Source: Dinochytrium kinnereticum
Lineage: Eukaryota; Chytridiomycota; Chytridiomycetes; Chytridiales; Chytridiaceae
Length of the DNA stretch: 18,626 nt
Direction of reading: 5' to 3'
Assembly (NCBI GenBank): GCA_027604005.1
Contig: JADGJT010000410.1
Location: 1 to 18,626 of the forward strand
Shown here one piece after another: positions 1-8,572 of the stretch; positions within the stretch are counted from its first letter, which is position 1; each line of letters begins with the position of its first letter. A program made the position numbers and the translations under genes. Under the pieces are notes generated by a model, which worked only from the letters and a program-made list of their open reading frames with translations, did not search any database and was not told where the DNA came from.

Positions 1-224
1 TAAACGCAGACCCAAATAAAACCTCGCGGGAATCTTGGCAAAAAAATAACAACCCACTATAAACCAAAAGTGAAGCATCGATCGATGTATGAACAAAACG
101 GTGTGAGTACGAGGTGTAGAATGATAAAGAGTCTTTGTGAACAGCAAAAACAGGAGTGCCGTGTGAAAAACAAAACTTCACATTGTAGATACAGACACGA
201 AAGAAGGTTAAAAAACAATAGAAT

Positions 225-3200
225 CTACTCGATCCTAGCAATCAAATCCCCGGCAGTCAACGAGTCACCCTCCTTAACAGCTGCAACCTTGACAACTCCC
301 GCAACAGGCGCGGTCACCACCGTCTCCATTTCTGCAAAAAAAAAAAAAAAGAAAAAAAAGAAGAGAATTAGGCAAAGGCAATGGCAGTAAACGAATAACC
401 AAAGCAGATAACGAAATAACTCACTCATGGCGCTCATGATAACGACGGGATCACCAGCCTTGACAGTCGCACCTTCTTTCACTCTGACTTCGATGACCGT
501 CCCAGACATTGGAGCGCCCACCTCTCCCTTTGCGCTGGCGTTGGCCTTAGGCCGAGCCAAAACACTCGCTGAGGAAGATTTGAAAGAGGCATCCTCCACT
601 ATAGGGACGAAAGGATATGCGAGATCGTACGAGTCAGATAATTTCATAACAAAAACCACAAAAGTCAGTGGCAATTGGGGCCAAAGAACGAAGGGGAAAG
701 GTAGCTTATAGACTTACCGTCAACAACTCTCGCCTCTCCATTCAGCAAAAAATAAACATCTCTCCTACCCGTCGCCTCGTTCAGAGTGCCAATGGCTTGA
801 AGCTTAAGGATCAAGGTCTTGCCAGCCTCCATCTCGTATGTAAACTCCTCTCCCACCGTAAGTGGCTTCAGAAGGTGCAGGGTAGGGAGTCTGGAGAGGT
901 CGCCATAAATTTGGCGATGGTCGAGGTATTCTTCAAAGACTTTCGGGTACATGGCTGCACTCAGAACCTGGATTTATTCCGATGAAAGGGGTTAAGACTA
1001 TACTGTTTCATTGATTCTAAAAAGTGATGATGGCGTCTTACATCTTCCTCGCGGATTTTACCACGCCCGTACTTTTCCTCTAGGGACGCCTTTAGCTCTG
1101 AAAGATTGAGCGGAGGCAATTCCTTTCCAGGACTAAGGTGCCGAGAGATAATGAGAGAAGTTAGTGGAAACCATAGTAGGAGTTTCAGCAAAACAATGAC
1201 AGCAAACTCACCGGCCTTCAATAGCCTTTAGACTCCTAGGCTTCAAAATCCTAGTCCTGAGTGGTTCTGGAAATCCATAAGGAGGGATGCCAAGAAGACC
1301 TTGGAAGTACTGACAGACGGAGTTAATAAAAAAAAACAGCAACATCGAATGATAAGTAACCGAGGAGGGACAAACCTCCACGACAGAGCTTGGGAACGAC
1401 AACGTTTCCGCTTGGTCAATGACATCCTGTTCAGAAAGCTTTTGAGAGACCATGAACTGCGCCAGATCCCCAACAACTTTCGAGGAGGGTGTGACCTAAG
1501 GACAAAAAGAAGTTGAGAGAGCAGAGTCTTTTGAGAAAGGCAGACAGGCAGGCCTACCTTAGAAATATCGCCACAAAGCCTGTTGGCTTGGGTGTAAGCA
1601 ACCTTAATGGCTAGAAACCACCCGGACGTCAGTTACTCTCCGAAAAATGCCATCTCAAAAGCATGGAACCTCAAAAAAACTCACCCTCCCACATCTCTCC
1701 TAATCCTAGCTGCCTGCTCTGGAATAACAAATTCGTGTACTGCCCTCCCGGCATCTCATGCACGTAAACACTTGCGTCGCTACTCATGAGGTGCGCTTCG
1801 AACGGTGAGTACAGGAGGCGGACCTGCTCCCAGTAGGATGAAAGGGCCCTTACTCCGGCAGGATCAATGCCAAGATCAGCGGCGGAGCTTGATGCAGAGG
1901 CAAGGAAGGCACCCATGGAGGGTTGGGAGGTCATCCCTGACATACCTGATAGAACATATTAATGGATGAAGGCAACAGCGGAGTAAACGCCAAAGCAAAA
2001 CAGCCATTAAACTAAAAAAAAAAACAAAAACGGGTAGACGAAGCAACAGGAAAGCATGCTGAAACTCACTGTCTACAGCAACGTCCACAACGTCGATGCC
2101 AGCCTCAACAGCAGCAAGGTAGGTCGCGATACCTGTCCCCGCAGTATCGTGCGTGTGAAGGTGGAGGACTAGGTCAGGGTGTCTCGATCGGATGGCCCGA
2201 ATCAGAATACTGGCAGCCTTAGGCTTGAGAAGGCCAGCCATGTCCTAAAGATGCGATAAGTAAGCAGAATATAAGTTGGCATGGGCGTTGCAAGAAGTAG
2301 AGAATACAGTGATGAAAAGAAAAGAAAAAAAAGAGGCCCCACCTTAATCGCTAGAACGTGAATGCCGGCCCTAACCAGCTGGTCGACAAGGTCCAGATAG
2401 TACTTAACATCATACCTTGTCCTCTTCTCATCTCCCACATCTCCAGTGTAAGAAATGGCACCCTCCGCAACACCACCTGCCTCCACCACAGCGCTAATTC
2501 CAAGATCCAAATTCTCCACAAAGTTGAGTGAATCAAACACCCTAAAGACGTCCATACCACACTCCACCGCCTTCTTTACAAACGCTTTGACGACGTTATC
2601 GGGGTATGCAGTGTATCCCACCGCGTTGGCACCGCGAAGGAGCATCTGGAAGGGAATATTGGGGCAAAGAGCACGGAGGGTCTTGAGACGGTCCCAGGGA
2701 CACTCGTGGAGGAAGCGGAGGGAGACATCAAAGGTCGCGCCGCCCCAGCATTCAAGGGAGAAGGCATTGCGGAGGACGTGGGAGGTTGTTGCGGCGATTC
2801 GGGACATGTCGATGGTGCGGACACGGGTGGCCAGGAGAGATTGGTGGGCATCTCGCCTAATAATTTTTGGGAGAATTGCGGGATAACATAAAATACATGG
2901 GGTCAATAACTGCAGGTTTTCAGATGCAAGGACTAGAAGAGCCCGTGCACATACCAGGTCGTGTCGGTGATAAGAACGGTTGGATGACCTCTAACAGCTT
3001 TACAGAATCCAGCAGGTCCTTCCTTTAATAAAATATCTCTCCACCCATTGACGCAGCAGGTTGATGCCTCGACCTCAGGAACTCCCGGAGGCCTCGGCAC
3101 TGGCACAACGTAGTCAATGGCCGGGACACCAGACTGCCCCTTGATCCTCGGCCCATTGATGGCAAGGTCCCCAAGGAACCTTAAGAGCCTCTGCCCCCGG

Positions 3201-4939
3201 TTCCGATCGCGATCAAAGCTGTCAAACAGCTCTGGAGTGTCATCAATGAAAGTAGTCCAGAGCGGTTTCGACTCCTCAGCGACGACAGGGTGCTGAAGTA
3301 ACCTAATCAGCCACAGCACATTATTCTTCACACCCCTCACACGGAACTCTGCGAGGGCGCGAAGCATCTTGCGCCGGGCAGCCTGAAAGTCATGGCCAGT
3401 GCAGATGCATTTCACCAGAAGACTGTCGTAGTGAGGGGTCACGATAGCCCCCGTGTAGGCCGGTCCGCCGTCGAGACGAACGCCGGGACCGCCAGGAGTT
3501 CGATACTGCTCAATGCGGCCAGTATCTGGACGGAAGTTGAGGTTCGGGTCCTCTGCTGTCACGCGGCATTGGATGGCGACGCCGCGAAGTGTGATATGGG
3601 ATTGGGTAAGACCGAGGGAGGGGAGGGTTGCGCCCAGGGCGATTTGAATCTGCGCGGAGACGATATCGATTCCAGTGATCTCCTCAGTGACGCAGTGCTC
3701 GACCTGGATCCTATTAAATATATGAAAAAAGGAGGGGGGGGGGGGAGGCATGGGTAGAGAGTAAGAAGATTAAGGTCAAAATAAACGAAGAGGACAGACC
3801 TCGGATTGATCTCGATAAAGTAGTGCTTGTTCTCTTGGTCGACAAGGAACTCTGCCGTCCCGGCATTACGGTAGCCCACGGCCTTGGCCAGCTTGATGGC
3901 GTCGGAGAGGATGGCCTCCCTAACGTGATTAGGGAGATTGGCAGGCCCAAGCTCCACCACCTTCTGATGCCTCCTCTGCACCGAGCAATCCCTCTCAAAC
4001 AGATGCACAACGTTTCCATGATTGTCGGCCAGTAGCTGGACCTCAATGTGACGGGGCCTTTCGACAAGCTTTTCGATGAACATGGTATCGTCTCCAAACG
4101 CGGCGAGCGATTCGGACTTTGCCCGGTCATAGAGAAGGGGGAGGGACTCCATGTCCCTGACAACACGCATTCCACGGCCACCACCGCCGTTCGCCGCCTT
4201 GATCATGACGGGCAGGCCATACTTTGCCACAAACGCCATGGCCTCTGCAACGGAGGTGACAGGTCCGTCGGAACCTGGAACGACGGGCACGTTGGCCGAG
4301 ATGGCCAGGGAGCGAGCTCGGGTCTTGTCACCACACGATTCAATGACACTGGGAGGCGGTCCGACAAAGGCGATGCCAGCCTCCTCGACCTTTCGAGCAA
4401 AGACGGGGTTTTCGGAGAGGAAACCGTAACCTGGATGAATGCATGACACGCCGCGCTTGACGGCTATTGAGATCACCTCGTCGATGGCGAGATAGGCTTG
4501 AACGGGTAAGTACTGGCCAGGCTCGCCGATCTGGTAGGATTCGTCGGCTTTGTACCTGTGCATGGACAGGCGGTCTAAAAGAAACAAGATTGGTGAGCAG
4601 ACGGAGGCGAGAAGCATTCATTGTGAACATTTCCGATCGCAAATAATCAGGCCCTGGCATGCATGCCTCTCCACCAGCGTGTTTCCTGTTTTGTTGTCTA
4701 TCTCGCGTTCATTGTCCACTATGAGGGCTGGACGACTCAAAAGCGAGGATGAAGATACAATAGGTGAAGGGGGGATAAAAGAGAACTTCAACAACGAGAG
4801 GAGGAGGAGGCTCACCCTCATGAGAGTAGATGGAGACGGTTGTCATGCCGAGCTCAAAGCCCGCCCTGATGACCCTGATGGCAATCTCACCCCTGTTTGC
4901 GACGAGGATGACGCCCTGCGCACCGCTGGAGACGGTCAT
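225..4939 (-). CDS. PYC: Pyruvate carboxylase, cytosolic fungal type, 13 exons, complete
   Basis: Converts pyruvate, bicarbonate and ATP to oxaloacetate (anaplerosis, gluconeogenesis). Exons in transcript order: 4939-4816, 4574-3800, 3710-2955, 2856-2343, 2244-2070, 1945-1685, 1610-1558, 1495-1376, 1309-1212, 1132-1042, 967-718, 598-425, 331-225. They sum to 3498 bp with every phase matching, giving 1165 residues (family about 1150-1195). All 12 introns are GT-AG. Biotin carboxylase (about 8-460) shows [10 protein letters not shown], the ATP-grasp loop GGGGRGM (171-177), [16 protein letters not shown] and EINPR (296-300). Carboxyltransferase (about 545-815) shows [12 protein letters not shown] (from 552), the lysine of IKDMAG (723), which is carbamylated in relatives, and metal ligands in HLHTHD (751-756). 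The carrier domain has AMKM with biotinyl Lys1131, 34 residues from the end. The start ATG has an A at -3, and [13 protein letters not shown] sequence follows within 10 residues. There is no mitochondrial leader, so a cytosolic location is inferred. The 1-224 flank downstream shows no further gene. Confidence 0.97.
332..424 (-). other. Last intron of PYC, inside the biotinyl-lysine codon
   Basis: The donor GTGAGT follows ATG-A (exon end 425). The acceptor is a T-rich tract ending TGCAG before AAATGG (exon start 331). Splicing gives ATG AAA ATG, the MKM of the biotin motif, so the lysine codon is split after its first base (phase 1). The intron is 93 bp, a multiple of three, and has no in-frame stop. 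Read through, it would replace the lysine with 32 mostly hydrophobic residues and keep the downstream frame. The T-run near the acceptor is about 15 nt, interrupted further upstream by one C. Confidence 0.9.
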
Positions 4940-4964
4940 TTGAAGGAATGGAAATGAATGGAAT

Positions 4965-5031
4965 GGAAGGGAAGGAAGGAAGGAAGGGAGAGGAAATAAA
5001 AGAATGGATGGATGGATGGATGGATGGATGG
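4965..5031. repeat. Two tetranucleotide microsatellites in the PYC leader
   Basis: A GGAA-type tract runs from 4965 to about 4987. A pure ATGG tract of seven units occupies 5004-5031. On the PYC sense strand they read as TTCC and CCAT tracts, lying 26-92 bases before the start codon. Such tracts vary in copy number, so the leader length may be polymorphic. Confidence 0.9.
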
Positions 5032-5232
5032 GTAGAAGTAGAAGCAGGAAGGGAACAGCGCAGGTTGAAGAAGAAGCGGCAGGCAGATGCAAAGAGGCAG
5101 AGGGAGGGACAACTCCCTGCCAACCAACCTTCATGCAGCCAATCACATGCCCTGTTGCAGATTGCAGCCGCAGCATTGGTGGCTAGAATGATTTATCGCT
5201 GGCAGGAAAGCTCTCATCTCATCTTATCGATT

Positions 5233-5324
5233 GAATGAATGAATGATTATTTTGAATGGAATCAATTCAATTCATCAGTGCCACAATTCAATTCAATTCA
5301 ATTCAAATTCACTTCAAATTCAAC
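5233..5324. repeat. GAAT and CAATT simple-sequence repeats
   Basis: GAAT repeats occupy 5233-5246. Four CAATT units occupy 5284-5303, and related degenerate CAAATTCACTT-like units continue to 5324. The stretch between the PYC promoter and the 3' end of the neighbouring gene is otherwise featureless. Confidence 0.85.
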
Positions 5325-5401
5325 TATAAATAAACCCAAAACTGCATTCCTGTTTTTAACTCTTCACGTTCAATTTTCGTATGATAAAAAGTGTGTGCCG
5401 C

Positions 5402-5407
5402 TTTATT
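5402..5407 (-). terminator. Poly(A) signal AATAAA of the Kre9/Knh-like gene
   Basis: The minus strand reads AATAAA here, 67 bases beyond the TGA stop at 5474-5476. This is the expected place for a polyadenylation signal of that gene. The assignment is by position and motif only. Confidence 0.5.
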
Positions 5408-5473
5408 CTGTCATCTACTAGTAAATAAATAATGCATGGAAGCATTGTCCGCTCTGCCCCCTCCCTCTGCACC

Positions 5474-6404
5474 TCACATCACAAGCAGGTAGACAAACGC
5501 TGGCACAATGTTGTACCAGAAGGGGATCTTGCCTCCCTTCGACGCGCTGCCGGTCCGCGAAGTCGTGGTGGAGGACGTGCCAGGCACCGCACTGGCAGTT
5601 CCCGACACAGTTCCCGACCGAGATGTGGTGGTGGCGGCGGCGCCGGAACTGGCAGCCCTTGACGAGGTTATGGGGAGGATTGAGGCGCTGGCGCTACCAG
5701 AAGCCAGGATAGTGATCTAAAAAAATTGAAGTGAGTGGGTATGCTATGTAAGGGAAAGAGAAGATAAAGAAAAAAGAGACGAAAGGGATGTTATTGCTTA
5801 CCGGAGGGCTTGAGAAGTAGTTCGCGACATTGCCTCCAAGAATGGCGGAGATGGCCTATTAGGCAGCGGAAGTCTCATGGTTAATTGTACGAAACTCAAT
5901 ACCTATAGAACAACATAGAGAAATGTGAGAGCCTGCCCCAATGACTCACAAAAGTTCCGGCGGGAGCGTTGGCTGGAATGGTGACAGTGGCCTGGAGGTC
6001 CGAAACGCGGAAGCTTCCCTCAAATGTGGAGAAAACGGTTCCGGTGGTCTCGCCACGGCGAATGTCCTGAAGACGAAGAGAGACTGTAGTGTCAGGGGCG
6101 AAGCCGGTAAAAGTCCAAGTGACGCGCTGACGGAAAAAAGTAAAGAAGAAAAGTTAAAAAACACTCCTAATTCTCTTTTCTACACAAAGGGTAATAGCAA
6201 ACTCACGAGAGAGGCTCCGGCGGCCACGTTGGCGTTGGTGAGAGGTTGGACAATAACAAATGTAGACGCCCCCGCGGCGGGAGCACCCGCAGTGGTGGTG
6301 GGCCTGACTGAAGTGGTGGTGACCCCTGAGGTGGTGGTGCCTTGGGCGATGGCAAGGCCAAAGAAGGCGAAGAGGACAATCAGCGTTGAGTTGATGAGCT
6401 GCAT
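5474..6404 (-). CDS. Secreted Ser/Thr-rich protein with Kre9/Knh-like domain and GPI-anchor-type tail
   Basis: Exons: 6404-6207, 6126-5950, 5855-5802, 5716-5474. Together they make 672 bp and 223 residues, with all junctions in phase 0. Introns are 80, 94 and 85 bp with GTGAGT or GTAAGC donors. Residues 1-20 form a signal peptide ending AIA before Gln21, followed by a Thr-rich linker. Residues about 49-147 match the Kre9/Knh-type extracellular beta-sandwich: FVIVQPLTNANVAAG at the start, VTWTFTG, IPANAPAGTF, and NYFSSPPITI at the end. Residues 150-200 are a Ser/Thr/Ala/Gly stalk likely to be O-glycosylated. The end, KGGKIPFWYNIVPAFVYLLV, looks like a GPI-attachment signal with an omega site near Ser198-Ser200. 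The family acts in fungal cell-wall glucan assembly or as small surface proteins; the exact role here is not known. A second candidate acceptor in intron 2, 53 bases earlier in the transcript, would run into a stop, so the later one was chosen. Confidence 0.88.
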
Positions 6405-6958
6405 TGCTAATGTGATGCTGTTCAGTGCTGGAATTGGTTAAGGATATGAGATGAGGTGCTGGCATTCCTCTCCATCCTTTTATCACCGCGCCATGGCGTG
6501 CAAAGGTGTTCTGAAGACACAAGTCTTCGGTCAAGACACCAGTCCAATCACTTTCGTACTGGATGCCCACTCTTTGTGATTCGGGTGTTGGAAAGGCCAA
6601 TCACTCGAAGACGCCAATCCAAGGCTGCCTGTTTTGTGAGATGATATTCAACTGAGGGGAACTAAGCAACACCTGTCTACCACTGCGAGAACTGGCTTTG
6701 CATCCAGATTGGTTGGTCTTCGTGACATAATTCACAGCCTTTGGTGGCGATACGCCAGATTTCAAAGATTTCCAGTTTGAGAGCCCAATCCCAACGAGAT
6801 CCCATCAGACATGAACGCGAGACAGGCTACGAACACAACGGAGTCACAACAAGAAGGAAAGGGATTGTGCAGATTGAATATGTCATTCATAGATTACGGG
6901 TATCAACAGCCAGCAGCAAATTGCCAGGGTGCATACAGATTTTGATAATTCTTTGGGC
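6405..6958 (-). promoter_or_regulatory. Upstream region of the Kre9/Knh-like gene, TATA-like box and CCAAT cluster
   Basis: This 554-bp intergenic region is bounded by the stop of the next minus-strand gene. The minus strand shows a TATA-like GATAAAAGG at 6476-6484, about 75 bases before the ATG. CCAAT pentamers lie at 6544-6548, 6597-6601 and 6614-6618 on the plus strand and at 6708-6712 on the minus strand. There is a 10-bp palindrome CGCCATGGCG at 6489-6498. A perfect inverted repeat, GAAGAC-acaa-GTCTTC, spans 6513-6528. Two of the CCAAT boxes sit in the shared string CCAATCACT. Promoter function is inferred. Confidence 0.5.
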
Positions 6959-7895
6959 TCAAACAGGTTGCAGCTGTCCACCAGCTGAAGCCCCAGAGGT
7001 GCTTCCTACATCCTGAGAAGGGTACAAGTAGACAGCGGGAGGGAAAGGTTGAGCAATCGCTGATCTTTTAGGTGTTAAGGATGGAGCCAGGACCGCATGA
7101 ATGGGTGGAGGAATTTGGGCGGCTGGGGAGTAGTGTGGTAGGTTTGAGCGCAGTTTACCGAATGGGCGAACATTAGAAGGGGTGATGTTGGTCTTGGGTT
7201 GTGGAGATTGTTGGCTACACTGAAAGTGTGGAATGGGCGGAATGGGTGGAAAAGGAAAGTTAAACCATGTCCACATGGATTGACCATAGATGTTGTTAAT
7301 TAAAGGCATAGCAGCAATGCAAAAAGAGATGCTGATAACATAAAATGGCAGACCGCAAAAATGGCCATAAGAACACACCAACCTTTAAAGATTGCTGACT
7401 TACTGAAACCTCACCGCCACGGCGTCTCTCCTTCCTGAGCTGCTTAAGTTGCCTCCGAAGGTTATCAATAACCCGCTTCTGACGGTAATCCTCCTTCTCA
7501 GCTGCATACAAGCGCTTCCGAAACTCTTTGAGCTCCTCTTGCTCCCGTTCCAGATGCTTTTTTAGGACACTTTGCTCCAGTGTGGCACCATTAATCGGAG
7601 CCTCAGCTTCTTCAGGGGTGATTTGAGAGGAGGTCAGGGGTGATTCAATGGCGGAGGAGCTCACTACGAGCGATTGAAGGGATGCAATGAGGCGCTCCAT
7701 CTGCTCAAGCTGGTCCCGATGTTTTGTGAGCTCGATGTGCTGCACCTCATGGTTGGCAATCGCCACTTCGAGCAGCCGGCGGCATGCATCGACTGCAGAA
7801 TGATGAAGGATGCATTTCAGCTAAAGTCTTCCTCTTTCGACCGTCAGCTTACAATCCGATGAGGACAAGGTCGAAGACTCCAGTGGGTTTGTCAT
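6959..7895 (-). CDS. Coiled-coil protein with basic region and Pro-rich tail, function unknown
   Basis: Exons: 7895-7853, 7792-7404, 7219-6959, totalling 693 bp and 230 residues. Introns are 60 bp (GTAAGC to TTCTGCAG, phase 1) and 184 bp (GTAAGT to CTTTCAG, phase 0). The start is the only ATG in the first open frame and has A at -3; the frame upstream has no ATG. Residues 1-14 are Ser/Thr-rich. Residues 16-57 and about 86-137 are heptad-rich, highly charged helices typical of coiled coils. The second ends in a cluster of Lys and Arg (126-140) that could be a nuclear localisation signal. Residues 145-230 are Pro/Ser/Gln-rich and probably disordered. I recognise no family. The last acceptor is the least certain part: an earlier TTATCAG acceptor would give a 12-residue tail instead. 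Oligomerisation through the coiled coil is inferred. Confidence 0.65.
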
Positions 7896-8140
7896 TATTC
7901 TTTGAATGGATGAAGAGCCCACAACGAAAATGTGTGCTGAAGTGACGTCCGTCACCCTTGAGCTGTCTCCCGCACGATTACCCTCTAATCGCTGCAAGAG
8001 AAAGGCGATGAAGCGGCTATCTATCGTCGTCAAACGATCACACTTCTTCACCAAGACTGCCTATTGTTTCGAGCTTAGACTCCGCTGACCAATGAGCTGC
8101 ACCACGTGCATTGAGTGGTTCAACCAATCATCCATCTCTC
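7896..8140 (-). promoter_or_regulatory. Upstream region of the coiled-coil gene, CRE-like dyad, E-box and CCAAT boxes
   Basis: A dyad TGACG-tc-CGTCA lies at 7943-7954, 48 bases before the start codon; it resembles a stretched ATF/CREB site. CCAAT boxes lie at 8089-8093 and 8124-8128 on the plus strand, with the palindromic E-box CACGTG at 8103-8108 between them. No TATA box is obvious. The sites could serve the minus-strand gene; no plus-strand protein gene starts here. Confidence 0.4.
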
Positions 8141-8240
8141 TATCATAAACCGCAAGCCAAATGAAACGATTACCTATCTGGTTTATTAACCCAATAGGCT
8201 TGAATATCTATGAGAGTGAGCACCTTTACCATTTTGGTTC

Positions 8241-8246
8241 ATATAA
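8241..8246 (+). promoter_or_regulatory. TATA-like element upstream of tRNA-Ala
   Basis: ATATAA begins 32 bases before the first base of the tRNA. TATA-like elements at this spacing help position TFIIIB in organisms such as fission yeast and plants. The tRNA-Trp gene in this window has a comparable element. Confidence 0.5.
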
Positions 8247-8272
8247 GGCTAGTTTTCGAACAGATTATCAGC

Positions 8273-8345
8273 GGGGAATTAGCTCAGATGGTAGAGCGCG
8301 CGCTTAGCATGCGCGAGGCAGGGGGATCGATACCCCCATTCTCCA
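8273..8345 (+). tRNA. tRNA-Ala (AGC), intronless
   Basis: The 73-nt cloverleaf folds completely. The acceptor GGGGAAT pairs with ATTCTCC and the discriminator is A. The D-arm lies in TAGCTCAGATGGTAGAGC. The anticodon stem CGCGC/GCGCG encloses the loop TTAGCAT with anticodon AGC. The T-stem GGGGG/CCCCC encloses ATCGATA. The B box GATCGATAC fits the GWTCRANNC consensus; the A at position 54 is also known in other alanine tRNA genes. CCA is not encoded, as expected for a eukaryote. Confidence 0.97.
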
Positions 8346-8351
8346 TTTTTT
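8346..8351 (+). terminator. Pol III terminator of tRNA-Ala
   Basis: Six T residues follow the discriminator base directly. Confidence 0.9.
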
Positions 8352-8572
8352 AACAATTGAATATGAGGAATTATTGTTTCCCATCTATGATGTCTCTTTG
8401 ATTAAACTGAGGAGCGCCTGATGTCCACAATTCTTTTTCTTGGGCACTTTTTTAACCTTCAGGTGTATTTTATTGGGGATAGGCTAAATGCTCCAACTAT
8501 GGAGTCTGGGAGCAGAGATGCGAGCATTATTGTATAATCAATAAAGTTCTTTTTGATGAACTGCTATACTAC
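8352..8572. other. Spacer without a gene
   Basis: AT-rich spacer between tRNA-Ala and the integrase relic. An AATAAA on the plus strand near 8540 has no gene upstream to serve. Nothing else is visible. Confidence 0.5.

Larger units (their letters stand above)
4940..5473 (-). promoter_or_regulatory. PYC promoter and 5' leader region
   Basis: This 534-bp gap lies between the PYC start and the stop of the next minus-strand gene. Read on the minus strand, the 190 bases before the PYC ATG are pyrimidine-rich and contain no ATG, so the leader has no upstream start codon there. A minus-strand CCAAT box lies at 5175-5179. I see no clear TATA box. The leader contains two tetranucleotide tracts, and the distal half is simple-sequence DNA; both are listed separately. 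Promoter function is inferred from position. Confidence 0.55.

Noticed and set aside
225..674. Continuous minus-strand open frame across the end of PYC, including a run of Phe
   Set aside because: It reads through introns 12 and 11. Splice sites restore the AMKM motif, and the Phe run is the T-tract of the intron acceptor, so this is not the native protein.
2455..2886. 143-codon plus-strand frame opposite PYC
   Set aside because: A shadow of the conserved carboxyltransferase exon. It has no domain content and codon bias imposed by the other strand.
5508..5720. 70-codon plus-strand frame opposite the surface-protein gene
   Set aside because: A shadow of the Ser/Thr-rich exon 4 read in antisense.
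7821..7852. A 32-bp intron ending at TTTAG in the coiled-coil gene
   Set aside because: Too short for splicing and it puts the downstream exon in the wrong frame. The acceptor TTCTGCAG at 7793 gives a 60-bp intron and the correct frame.
7821..8054. Coiled-coil gene starting further upstream in the same frame
   Set aside because: The frame upstream of 7895 contains no ATG; the first codon there is TTG. The ATG at 7893-7895 has A at -3 and fits a 60-bp intron.
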